Positions 34,025 through 45,960 of a DNA stretch of 64,000 nucleotides are shown piece after piece. Numbering within the stretch: the stretch's first letter is position 1; every line of letters starts with the position of its first letter. The notes below the pieces were generated by a model. The model ran no database searches, had not been told where the DNA came from, and saw nothing but the letters and a program-made list of their open reading frames with translations. The stretch lies in assembly GCA_037179335.1 (NCBI GenBank), contig JAKZHN010000002.1:1550001-1614000 (forward strand), given 5' to 3'. The position numbers and the translations under genes were made by a program. The stretch comes from Cyclaneusma minus (lineage: Eukaryota; Ascomycota; Leotiomycetes; Marthamycetales; Marthamycetaceae).

Positions 34025-35059
34025 TTTTCTCTAAATTGTATAGCAATTTGTAAATATAATTAAGTTTTTTTATTTCAATCCTTTTTTAAAGCTATATTGG
34101 AATTGTTTTTTTATAATTTCTTATTTAAAATGGTTTTTATGCCTAATATATTTTTAATGTTTTTAAATTAAAGTTTTAAAAATAGCTTAATAAATCCATT
34201 TGCAATTATATTATATATATATATATATAAATAAATAATTTGCTGCTTATTTTTATTTTCCAATTTACGCATAAATTAATAAGTTATATTAATATGCTTA
34301 AATCTTTTATAAAATTAGATTTTTTTAATTAAGGCAATAGCTTTTTAATTGTTATTTTTTACATTAATATAGTATAAACTTTTATCAATTAATTTATTAT
34401 AGCCGATATTTTTAAATATTTATTTGAATTATTGGTTTTATTTGGCATTGGCAATTGCAGCAATATATTTGGCTTTGCAAATTAATATAATTATATTGTT
34501 TTATTCTTTATTTAATTATAATATTGCTTTTTTAAATAATATTGCAATAAATTCACTAATGCTTTAACGGTCGGGAAACGGTTTATAAAAAGCATTATTA
34601 AATATTTTAAATTAATTTTTAATAATGCCTAATTTAATTAATTTATATTTAATTCTATAGCTTATAATTAATTTAAAATAATAAAGCAATTATATTAAAT
34701 TAATATTATAATATTTGCAAAAATCAAATATAGATTAAACTAGTTTATTAGCTGCAAAATATATATTTAATTATATAAATACTATAGCAAATATAAATTT
34801 GCCAAATTTCCATTAATAGAAATTTAATTTAACCCGCTTTTTATTATTTTTAATTAATATTATTATATTGGTATTATTTATTATAATATTAAATATAATT
34901 GTCTTTTGCCAATTAAAAAGCCGAATTCTTTATAAAACTTATTAATATATTGCTTTTAATTAATTTAAATAAATTCAAAGCTTTTATTTCAAATTATTTT
35001 TATATTAAGAATTCTTTTAAGTTTTTCTAAATTTTGAATAATAAATTAATTAATTAATT

Positions 35060-35160
35060 AAAAATAGCACTTATTAAATTTGGCAATTATTTTAATAGCA
35101 ATGATAATATTATTAATATAAATTAAAATAAATATACCAGTAATTTTGTAAAAAATTAAA
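35060..35160 (-). pseudogene. Copia RT catalytic core remnant (element 4a)
   Basis: The - strand reads GIFILIYINNIIIA. The pattern LxxYVDDxxIA of copia RT becomes this if both Asp codons are G-to-A mutated to Asn. The same core appears in element 4b at about 52880-52900. Surrounding frame is broken by stops. Confidence 0.7.
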
Positions 35161-38100
35161 TAAAAATTGCTGGAATTTTATTTAAATTTAAATTTAATTA
35201 TTTTAAATTTAAGCAGCAAATTTCATTTTCAAGCAATTTATTTTAATTTATAGAAATTTTTATTTAATTAAAAAATATTTTCTAATTAAATTATAATATT
35301 TTTAAACAAAATTAAATAAAAAAGCTTGCGAAAAATAAATTTTATAAAATTATTGCTAATATTAAAACAATGGTATTTAAAATTCTTTTATGCTATAATA
35401 GTTAAAAAAATACAAAAAGTTTTTATTTAAACTATAAAAAAAAGATTTTTTTTTATTTTAAATTTAATTAAAAGTTTTAGCTATAAAGCAAATTTTGAAT
35501 TTATTAATTTCGCTATTGGAATTGATTTTAATAATAAATATCCATTTTATAAAAATTAAATTAAAAGCGGTATTTATAGCAATTTTAATTTATTTATATA
35601 TAATAGCCTTTTGCTCTTAGTTTTTATATAAAGAATTAAAAATAGCTTTTCTATAATTTTTTAAAATAGAAATATTATAAATTATTTTAATAGTAGCTAA
35701 AGTAATTTTAAATTTGTATGATTTTTTTGTTTTTTATTAATTGCTATAGTTATTATAAAGTTTTTAAAAAATGATTTTACTTGCAAATTTTGGCTTTAAT
35801 AATATTGCGCTTTAAATATTTGCAATTATTAATTTTAACAATCGATTTTATACCAAAAAAAGAATTATAGCAATATAGGCACTATTTAGCTTTATAAAAT
35901 TATTTATTATTTTAAAAAACTTAATTATATTAATATTTTTGCTTGCCGGAAATTTAATTGATATTATAACTTTTATAAAATTGGATAAAAAGCTGATATA
36001 ATTGCTAGAATTATTGAATTTAAAATTCAAAATGGCATTATTTTATTTTTTATAAAAGTTTAAAAAATTTAAAATTTAAATTACTATATCAAGCGCAATT
36101 TTAATTGCTAATTTGAATTTAAAATAAATTTGCTTAGGCATTGGTTTTCTAGCCTTTTGCTTGGCAAAAATAAATTTATTAATATAATATTTATTAGATA
36201 GTTTATTAAAAAACATTAAAGGCTATAAAAATTATTGCAAAGTTTTAATTTAAATATATTATTTTTAATTATTTTATTTTATTTTACAATTATTTTATAT
36301 ATTATTTTGTCAACATCCAAATAGTAAAGTTTATATTATTTTATAATTTTAAAATTATAGCCAATAAAAATATATTTACAAAATTGCAAAAATAATTTAT
36401 TTTTTCTGCCATATTTAAATTCTTTCTTGTAATTAATATAAATCTATGCCTTGCAGTTCTGAATATAAATATTAATTTTAAAACATTTGCCAATTTATAT
36501 TTTATGAAAATTAATAATTCGATTATTAATTTTAAATTTAATTTTAATCCAATTTTAGATATATATTTTAGCTATAGCGGCTTTTAATTAAAATTCAATT
36601 AAAAGGCCAATATTATTTGATATAAATTAAATATAAACTTTAGCAATTTAAATAGTGTTTTCAATTATTTATTTTGCCAAAATAAATAGAAACTAATAAT
36701 TTCAAATTTAATATTATTTATAAAAATTCAAAATATAATTTTTTTAATTAGGTTTTTAATATTATTATATTGGTTTTTTTTAGCTTTTTGCCAATTTTAA
36801 ATTTAATTTCTTTTTTTTTAAAAAATACTATATATATTTATGCAATTTTTTATTGCAAAAGGCCAGAATTTATATATATAATTATTAATAATTTTAAAAA
36901 GCCACTAATTTTTATATAAATCGAATAGAAAAAAACTAGCTATATTAATATAAATTAACTTTAATGGCTTTAATTTATAATTAGCTATCTTTTTGGAAAT
37001 TTGGTTTTATATTTTATTAATATTGCAATTTTTAAAATTAATTTTTATTAAACCAAAATAGATATGTTTTTAATAATATAAAACATATTTACTTTGAATA
37101 ATTTATTATCAATTTCTTTTCGCAATTCGCTTTTCGAATTGCTTTAATTTTAATTTAAACTTGGCGTTTTTTAAAAAGCTCTAAATTGGTTTTTTAAAAT
37201 AATTTTAAAATGGATTTTAAGAAAAAAATTAAATAAGCCAAAAAACTTCTATTGGCAAATTGTTTTGCCCAAACGCAGATTTATATTAAATCTAGAAATA
37301 TAAAGTATATTTTTAAATTCATATTATTGTTTATTATTTTTTATTATAATTATATTAATTTAATTTAAATATAATTTTATTTTTATTTTTACGGCTTTTT
37401 AAAAATAGGGTTGTATATATTTAAAAAGCAAAAAAACAATTAATTATATATAATATAATTTTAAAATTGGCAATTTAATTAAATTTAAAAATACTGCTAA
37501 TAATAGTAAAATTTCAAATAATATAAACTATTCTTTTTAAAATTAAAATTGCTTATTATTTGCGCCGTTTGCAATATTTGCTTTTTTTTAAAAAAAAGCT
37601 TAGCAAAGGCAAATTTAACGATTTTAAAATTTAAAATATTTTAAATAACTTTTTAAACGGTTATAAAAAATGGGCATTTGCGGATATTGTAGGATTTATT
37701 ATTGCAAAAAAAGATATAAAAAGCTTTTTGCGTTTTTTAAATTGTATATTCATATTATTATTGCTATTGGTTTGGCGCTAATATAATAATTGCTTTAATT
37801 TGCTATTAGCAATATAAGCAATTTTATGAAATTTAGTAAAAGCAAATTTTTTTTTTTTTAAAAAACTAAAAAAGCTTTTTTCAGACGTTAAGAAAATTTT
37901 TTAATATATTTATTATAATATTGTATTTAAAAGGCAAAACTAAAAAGAAACTGAAAAAGCATAGTTTTAATATAAATAATAATTTAATTCGGACTTAATT
38001 AAGTTTTTTTTACAGCGGAAAATAAAGAATTTAATTTAAGCTTTTTTAATAATTATATTAAGCTTTTATTTAAAATTATTAATTTTTCGCAAATAATTAT

Positions 38101-38869
38101 TAATTATTATATTAAAAATAATAATATATTTGCAATCCAATTTGTTTTATTTTGCTACAAAATTTTAAAAATTAGCAATTTCCTTTTTATAAAATTAAAA
38201 TAAATACATATTGCGTATAAAGCTTTTTAATTATTTGCAATATATTTGGCATTTTTCTTTGCATTTTGTTTAAAATAAAAGTTTTTTATAGCAATAGTAT
38301 TTTTGGTAATATTGATATTTGAAATTTAATTGGCAATTCTTTTATAAATATATTAATATATAATTATTTTTTTAGTATATTATAGGCTTTGGCTTATTAA
38401 ATATATTTTTATTAATTGGAATTAATTATATTAATTTCTAGAGCTAAAAATTAGTGCAACGCATTTTAAATTAAAAATAATACTTTTTATAATATATTTA
38501 AATTTTGGTTTATTTAATAATTAGCTAAAACATAAATAATTAATTAAATATTGGCTACAAAATTAATAATAATAGAAAACAAATTGTAAATTAATTTAAA
38601 AAAGAGTAAAGGTTTTTAAAAAATAAAAAATAAAAAAAGAAATAGCGCAATTATAGCGCTATGTACTAAATTTGTATTTTTTACTAAGCTAGGCTTATAT
38701 TTATTGCTAAATTGAATTTTACTATTTATTATTAACTTCATTGAAGAATTTTTGCTAGGCCTGGCGCCTATTATTGGCCAGTAAAAGATTTTGCATAATG
38801 CTATTATTAATTTTTGGATTTTTGGAAGGGGATTATTAAATGTGATTTATTGCATTAAAAATTTTAATT

Positions 38870-39040
38870 TATAAAATTTTAATTTAAATAGATATTTTTT
38901 TATTTTTAAAATATTAAAAAAAAAACATTTTACAATTATAGGAAACGGTATTATATATGCATGGCTTTCGCTTATTTATATAATAAATGGGTCTTGTGAG
39001 TGGCCAGTGACCCTCGCACCGCTAGGAGCTTATTTCAATA
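38870..39040. repeat. Element 4a right LTR (171 bp)
   Basis: Pairs with 33851-34024. It is less mutated in its outer half (38995-39030: gtgagtggccagtgaccctcg), which matches the right LTR of element 4b. Confidence 0.82.
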
Positions 39041-39180
39041 ATCCCGGATTAAATTTAATTGCAAATTTTAATAAACTGTATAATAAATTTATTAAAAAGC
39101 AATAATTATACAATTATTATTATAATAATTAACCGCCTAAGCAAAAAGAAAATTATTTAACTTTTAAAAAAAATTATAGC
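39041..39180 (+). pseudogene. Continuation of element 2 integrase core
   Basis: Directly after the target duplication the + strand continues IPD, then INLLKSNNYTIIIIINRLSK. This resembles the gypsy integrase core around the second catalytic Asp (xxVxVDRLSK) with Asp mutated to Asn. It proves that element 4a lies within the integrase gene. Confidence 0.68.
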
Positions 39181-42050
39181 AAAATTAATAGCAGAAGTTT
39201 TTATTCAATTCCATTATTTATATTATAGCTTATTTTTATATATTATTTTCAATTAAAAATCGCAATTTATTAGCCTATCTTAGAAAATATTTTATAAGCT
39301 ATTAAAAATAAAAAAAATCCTTATTTATAGCCTTTTATTTAAAAACAAATAGCATTATAAAGCAAATAAATGCAGTTATTAAAAAAAAATTGTATAAATC
39401 ACAATTAAAAGGAATAGGCTAAATTATTATTATATATCCAGCTATTAACCTTTTTTTATAATAAATAAATATAATATAAAGCCATTCAGTTTTAATATTT
39501 TATTTATCCCTATTAGCTTTAAATCCGCTATCGATTAAATAATTTTTTTAGTTGCAAAATTGAAAAATCTAAAAAAATCTAAAAATATAAAAATTAATAT
39601 TAAAAGCAAATTGATGAATTTAAAATTAATAATAAAATATAACTAAGCTTTAACTTTTTTTTGTAAACTATTTTAGCAAAGCTTTAAATTAAGAATATAC
39701 CAAATACAAAATCATTAAAATAAAAAGCAATTACAATTATAAGCTAAACCTACCCGGAAAAACGCACAATATATTTTATATTAATTTATTAAAGCACGCC
39801 TTAATTAATATTTTACCATTATAAAAAACTACAAATTAGCAGCTATTAGTAATAAAAAAATCATTTTTAAATTATATTATAGCCAAATAAATAAAACGGG
39901 TAAAATAAAAATTTATAATAAAATATTAAATAAAATAAATAAAATATATCAAAATAATTTAAAAACCGAATTGGGCTTTAAAAGATATTATAGCTTTAAA
40001 TCTTTAAAAATCCAAAAAGGAAAAAGAAAACGCACGCAATTATCGCCATTAAAAAAACAGAAAAAACATATAGCTTTTAACCTTTAAAAGTAACGAAATT
40101 AAAAGCTATAAAAGGATTTATATTTATCCTTATTTATTATCGGCTTTTAATTAGCTTTATAAAATCGGTTTATTTAGCAAGCTTTAATATAAATATTATA
40201 TATATGTAACTTTAAATGCTAAATATAATAGGATTTATAACAAGGCATTATAATTCTTAATTTGCTTTTTTCCAGCATTTATTATAATATATAATAATGA
40301 AAAAAACATAAACCTATATAATATCAAATAAAAGCAGTATAAATATAATCTATATTTTATAAATTTAATAATTAACTATATAATGAATTTATAAATAATG
40401 CTTTAATTTAATTTAAATAACGCTTAATTTCAAAATAATTGATAAAATTGAAAATTGAAATTTTTAATAAACCATGTATTTAATAATTTCCAAAATATAA
40501 TTTAGATTAAATTATATATTTATTATGAATAAAGTATTTATTTAAATATTTTTTAATCATTATTTTACCCAATTTATATAAAGTATATTTTCAAAATCCC
40601 CAAAAAACCAATTTTAGCCTATGACCAAAATTAAACCCTTAACTTTTAAAATAATGTTTTTAAAAATAAAATGGTATTCAATACCATTTAAATTACTATT
40701 GCCCTAAAACGCCTATATAGGCTTTATAATTATTTTATATTATATATATAATTTAAAGGAAAAAAAAGCAAAAACGCAAGCAACGATTTTTAGGTTTTAT
40801 TAAAGCATATAAACCACAGGCTTAAAAATTACAAAATTCATATATTATAAATAAGGGTTATATGCAAATTAGGCGCTAAAATAACCCATAATTAAATTCG
40901 TACCCTATAAAAAATTAAATCCAAATAAAGCCAAAATTCCCCAATACCGCAAATATCAGCCTATTAAAATCCTATAAAGGCCAAGCCTTCATTAGATTTC
41001 ATATTTAAATCTCCTTAATAATAATTAGAATATAAAAGGCATTCCCAATTACTTGGAGAATAAAGCCCGTTATAGGCTTAAAAAAATGGTTATCGTTATT
41101 ATTATTATCTATTTTAACAAAATATAAAAATTGCTATTAAAGCGCGCAAAAACAATTATAATTGCCGCAAAAATAATAAAAATAACTAGCGCTTTAATCA
41201 AAATTAATATAAATTATTAAAATAGGCTAAAAATATAAAATTTATATTTATTATTAGAATGGCCTTTAATTAAAAAATAAAATAAATAAAGGCCTATATT
41301 ACGGGCAATATTATTGCAATTATTATAATTCCAAAAGGCGCAAAAGCTATAGAAGGCGATAAAAGCGCCGTTAATTTGGGATAATTAAATTAAAATTAGT
41401 AAGGAAAAAAGAAGTTATTTATATAGCTCTAATAATCAAAGCGCGTTTAATTTAGCTTTTAATAGCTTTACAAAAAGCGCATGCAAATATTAATTAGGCG
41501 GCCGGGCTAAAAATTAGAAATATAGCGTTATTTATTTATTTAAATAAACAATTTGAAAATACTGCTTTAAAAATTAAAAATAATAACGCCAATATTTTAA
41601 TCAAACGCAATGATAATAAAAAAGCTACTAAAATATAGAAAAGCATTATATATTATTTAAATAATATATTAATTAATACAATAAAAAATAGATAAAATAA
41701 TATCCATAATATTAATATAGCTAATATAAGGCTAATAAAGCTAATAAAACTAAAAATAAAAAGGAATAAATCATTAAATAACCGCTTTGGGTTTAGTTTA
41801 ATAAAGAGAATTCCAAATCAAAATTGCAATTTATATATATATTAAAATCTTGATTAGAAGGCTTAAAATTTGCATGCAATATATTTAATGCATAATAAAA
41901 AGCTAATTAAAAAAATTCGCAATTGCTAAGCGTTAAAAAACCCAAAAATCATAAACGTCCTAAATAAAAAATTCCAAAAAAGCTAAAGAATTTCAATCGA
42001 AATCCGGCCAGTGGGGAAAATTTTTTCCGCTTTATAAAAAAGGGGAATAA
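39181..42050. other. AT-rich remainder of element 2, unassigned
   Basis: About 2.9 kb between the integrase core and the 3' LTR. The integrase end should take roughly 0.6-0.9 kb. The rest shows no motif I can read and no LTR or TIR boundaries. It may be an extra 3' open frame of the element or another erased insertion. Confidence 0.35.
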
Positions 42051-42383
42051 TATAATAATTTAAAGCCTTATTAATATTAATAAGCTAAAGCTTAATTAGC
42101 AAATTATATGCAAAAGTATTATAAATATTTATATATATTAAAAATATATTATAGCATTGGTAAAGCAATAATCGCTATTATTATAATAAATAAAATATTT
42201 TATATAAATTTAATATTTTGAGATTAAAATTAATATATTAAAAGCGCATAAATCATTAAAGCATAAAGGCTAAAGGAAATGATATAAATAGCAGGCCTTT
42301 ATTTTATAAAATTAGACTTTTTAATTTTAAATTAAATTTTAAATCTTCCAATTAATTTTATTGCAAAGCACTGGATCGTGATA
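42051..42383 (+). repeat. Element 2 right LTR (333 bp)
   Basis: The first 35 bases match the left LTR with every difference being C/T or G/A. It ends GATCGTGATA before the TTAAG duplication. Confidence 0.85.
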
Positions 42384-42388
42384 TTAAG

Positions 42389-42485
42389 GTTTGGCTGGCG
42401 CGCTTCTCCTTTTTTCTTTATAAACAAATACATACACCCTAAACCCTATTTTACGCGTAAAACCCAAACCTTTAAATTCCCGACA
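42389..42485 (+). repeat. Element 1 left LTR, second part (97 bp)
   Basis: Continues the LTR interrupted at 29240 and matches 58712-58808. It carries many C-to-T and G-to-A changes (for example ctttataaacaaat against ccatagacgaat), while its outer part at 29158 does not. Confidence 0.9.
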
Positions 42486-42967
42486 CTAATCAATTATCCC
42501 TTATCCGAAAGCAATAAATTTGCAAGAAAATAAAAAACAAAACACTTGGATTTTGCATATTTTATTATATATTAACCAGCTTTATATTAATAAATTTCAA
42601 AGGCTTTGCTGCCTTTTAAATTTTAAACTGCATTTTAAAATGTTTATTTAGCTTTAGGCAATTCCTAAATTAAAGTTTTAAAAAAATCCAGCGGCTTTGG
42701 GAATTTTATTATGCTAAATTTAGCATCCAGCTTTAAAGCTATGCTTTATTAATTTCCAAAACCAAGCAGCCATTGCTAATCTCCTGCATTTGTTACGCAA
42801 ATAAGCATAATAGTTTTTAACGCTATATTCTAAATCATTTATTTAGCTTTAAATAGCTCTAATCTATTTATACGCCAAATTACCCAGCTTTCTCCAGCTA
42901 TTTTAAAAAGCTCCAAATAATAAATAAATACAATTTTGCCGCCACCCTATCTCTTTTAAATACTTAA

Positions 42968-43162
42968 TATCACGAGCTGGGTCCGGGATTTTAGCCAAGG
43001 CTAGGATATAAACCATTATTAATAAATATTTATTGCTATAAAACAAAGGGGCTTTTTAATTATTATAAAAATTAAATTTAATAATTATATAATGCATAAA
43101 CCACGCTAAAGTTTTTTTTAACTAATTAGCTATAAAAAGCATTTTGGTCCAAAGCCATTATA
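42968..43162. repeat. Element 3 left LTR (195 bp)
   Basis: Starts tatcacgagctgggtccggg (GC kept) and ends ggtccaaagccattata (mutated). The right copy shows the mirror situation. Confidence 0.82.
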
Positions 43163-45799
43163 ATACTCCTTTTCCGCACAAAACTTGCCTCGAGTTTTAA
43201 AGCGGTTAATTTGGTTTTAAGCTAAATCCTAAATATATATATAAATAAAAAAACAGAAAAGGCTATAAAAATCCAATTAAAATATTTTTAACACTATTTT
43301 CAAAAATTGGCTTTTTTTATATTATAGCTAGCAATATAATTTGCATTATAATAAAAGACACTTTTTGCATTGCAGCAATTAGCATATTTAATATATTATA
43401 TTATAGTATTCAATATATATTAAATTAAAGCATTTAAACTATATTATACTAGGGCTTTAAAATAATATTATTTAGCAATATAATTACCTATTCATTTCCA
43501 ATGGACTTTTAGCCTTATTATTTAATTCAATTGCCCTATTCCGGGCTTTTTATTTTGCAAGCTTTTTAAAAAAATTAATTTATTGGAATAATAATTATAA
43601 AGAAATTTAAATTTTACAAAATTATATTTAAAATCCAATTATAAATACTATTTGAAATTAAATTATACATTAATTTTCAATTGACTTTATGTTGCAAAAT
43701 TCTATAATATATACAAGAGTTTAAAATACTATAAATTTCCCATTTTATAGCTTTATTTACTATTACTAGCAATTTTAAATCCAATTTCTAGCCAGGCAAC
43801 AAATTTATATTTGCTAAATAAAACTTGCTTAAATATTTATAATTGGAAAAATATCCATTTTTTCTTTTAATAATTTTATAAAGCCCCGCTATTTTATTGC
43901 TTAATTTATGATTGAGTTTTATTAGCTTTTAAGTTTTAATATTTAAATAAACATAATTAGTTTTTTTAAAATTAATTAATTGCTAATATTTATTCGCTTA
44001 GACTTTTTGCAGCTATTGCGCCAGCTATATAATATTTGTAGCTATTTGTTAGCAATAATAAATAGAATATTATTTAATTACAGTATTCTTTTTATTAAAA
44101 GCCTAATTGGAATTTGCAAATTTAAAAATATCCCAATTAAAAATTATATAAAACTTATAGTCTATTTTTATTTTAATTGAAAATATATCTATCAATTTAT
44201 AAAAAAGCGCAATTGCAATAATATTAGTAAAAGAAAATACTTTATTCAATTATTTTGAAATTAATTAATTAAAAATATTAAATAGAAATTTAAAATAATA
44301 TTGGCAATTTTAATCTAATTATTAATTTGCAATTAATAAATTAAAAAGAAAACAAATAGCTATATTAGAAATTCTTATAAACTCTTATTAAAAAACAGAG
44401 AGAATTTGGGTTTTTTAATTTAAAATAATAGTTTTTAAAGCTTTATAAATTTTATAAATTATAAAATAAAACCTTTTTTCTACGCTTTAGGCATTAATTA
44501 TTTAATAGTATAATATAAAAAGGACTTTTTTATTTAATTTGTAAATTATAGTTATAATTATATTATAATTATCTTTATTTTTAAATACATAATAAAAATC
44601 CATTATTATATACTATTAAAAACGTTGAAAAATTAAAAATAAATTAAAAAAAGTTTAAAGCTTTATTTTTTAAAATTTCTGCTTTAGCGCAAATTCTGCA
44701 ATTTTTAATACACTAGTCTATATTTTATATTTAATTAAATTATTAATAATGCTTTTTAAGCAATTAGCAGATTTTTCCTTTAGTAAAATATATAATTTAA
44801 ATAATATTATAAATTTTAGCAGTTATTTTTATTTAAAAAATCCTAATAGCAAATATTATTAATTGCCTATTTTTAAGCATTAGGCTATTTTCGTATATCC
44901 CATTATATTAATTTGGTAAAGTTGGAATTTTTAATTATAGATTTCGCTTTTCTACAATATTTTAAAAAATTATTATTATCCGCTTTTTAATTGGCAGCCA
45001 ATAGCTTATTAATTAGCCTTATTTGGGCTATTAAAATAAATACCAATAATGTTATATTTTTAAGCTAAAAATCCCTAATAATTTTTAAATTAAAATATTT
45101 TATTAATAGAAAATACTATATTAATATATTACTTTCAAGGCTTTTATATTAGCTGTATTTTATTTTTTTTATATAAAAGACTTTGCTTTATTGATTATAC
45201 CGGGCTTATATTTAATACAGAAATTATATTTTAAAAAAATCTTCCATTATTTAATTTATTTGGCATTTAAAATTTTAATAATTGTAAATTATTTTAATAA
45301 TTTATAATTGCTAACGATTTAAAGTTTTTAAAAAGATTTTAATAAATAAACACGCTAATAAATGAATAACTGGACAATGGCTAATATTTTTTTATTATAA
45401 ATATTATAATTTAATTAATGCTTATTTATATTTTTAAAAAACAATATGCTATTCAATACTAGCTATTAGAGTATTTTTAAAAATAAACCCCTATTATTAT
45501 TTTATTTAAAGCGTTTATTTTTAATTAATTTTTATAATTGGGATTAAAAATGGCTAAAATAAATATTAATAGCAAAGCTGCTTCAAGTGCTAAAAAAGCA
45601 TTTTAGCAAATATTGGTTTATTTTTAAATATAGTTGTTTTTAATAAACTAAATTAAAAATTTAATTAGTCTGCTATAGTTTTTAATAAAAACCCAAAACA
45701 AATTGCAAAATCCTAAAAGAAATTGGATTCTTTTAATTCTGCCCTTTTTAAAATATCGCTAATTTTTTATTATTTAAACTTTATTTAAATTTATTGAAA

Positions 45800-45960
45800 T
45801 ATTGCTAAAAAAGGAAATTAAATATTAAATTGTTATAATATTAAATTTATATTTCTTAATACCTATTTATAAATTCGCTTTAATTAAGCAATTTATAATA
45901 GCGATAATATTTTAATAATGCTATCTAAAAAAATTATTAATATAAATTAAAATATTATTA
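45800..45960 (-). pseudogene. Gypsy RT catalytic core remnant (element 3)
   Basis: The - strand reads AFINNILIYINN, later AIINCLIKANL, then IKKYKFNIITI. This fits the gypsy pattern AYIDDILIYS followed by the ...L..A.L......KCEF....V region, with Asp codons mutated to Asn. In-frame stops abound. Confidence 0.68.

Larger units (their letters stand above)
33851..39040 (-). mobile_element. Ty1/copia element, first copy (element 4a)
   Basis: LTRs at 33851-34024 and 38870-39040 (about 171-174 bp) start TGTGAAAT and end in A(C/T)A. The target duplication is ATCCT (33846-33850) and ATCCC (39041-39045), differing by one C/T. The - strand carries a copia-type RT core at about 35105-35125. A pyrimidine tract (ttttctct) just inside the left LTR is the complement of a polypurine tract and confirms - orientation. 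The insertion splits the integrase of element 2: reading across the duplication rejoins PLLIPD. Confidence 0.85.
29241..42383 (+). mobile_element. Ty3/gypsy LTR retrotransposon (element 2)
   Basis: Inserted in the left LTR of element 1 with target duplication TTAAG (29236-29240 and 42384-42388). LTRs are 29241-29558 and 42051-42383; they start TGTGACGATC and end GATCGTGATA, and differ almost only by C/T and G/A. A polypurine tract (aaaaaaggggaa, about 42036-42047) precedes the right LTR, giving + orientation. RT, RNase H boundary and integrase signatures at 32200-33845 and 39041-39180 show gypsy order. Total length is 13,143 bp including a 5.2-kb copia insertion and a 519-bp MITE; about 2.8 kb between integrase and the 3' LTR is unexplained. 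Confidence 0.85.

Noticed and set aside
33315..36030. Small Phe/Ile/Asn-rich frames in the AT block
   Set aside because: By-products of A+T-rich sequence. Recognisable retroelement motifs there are broken by stops.
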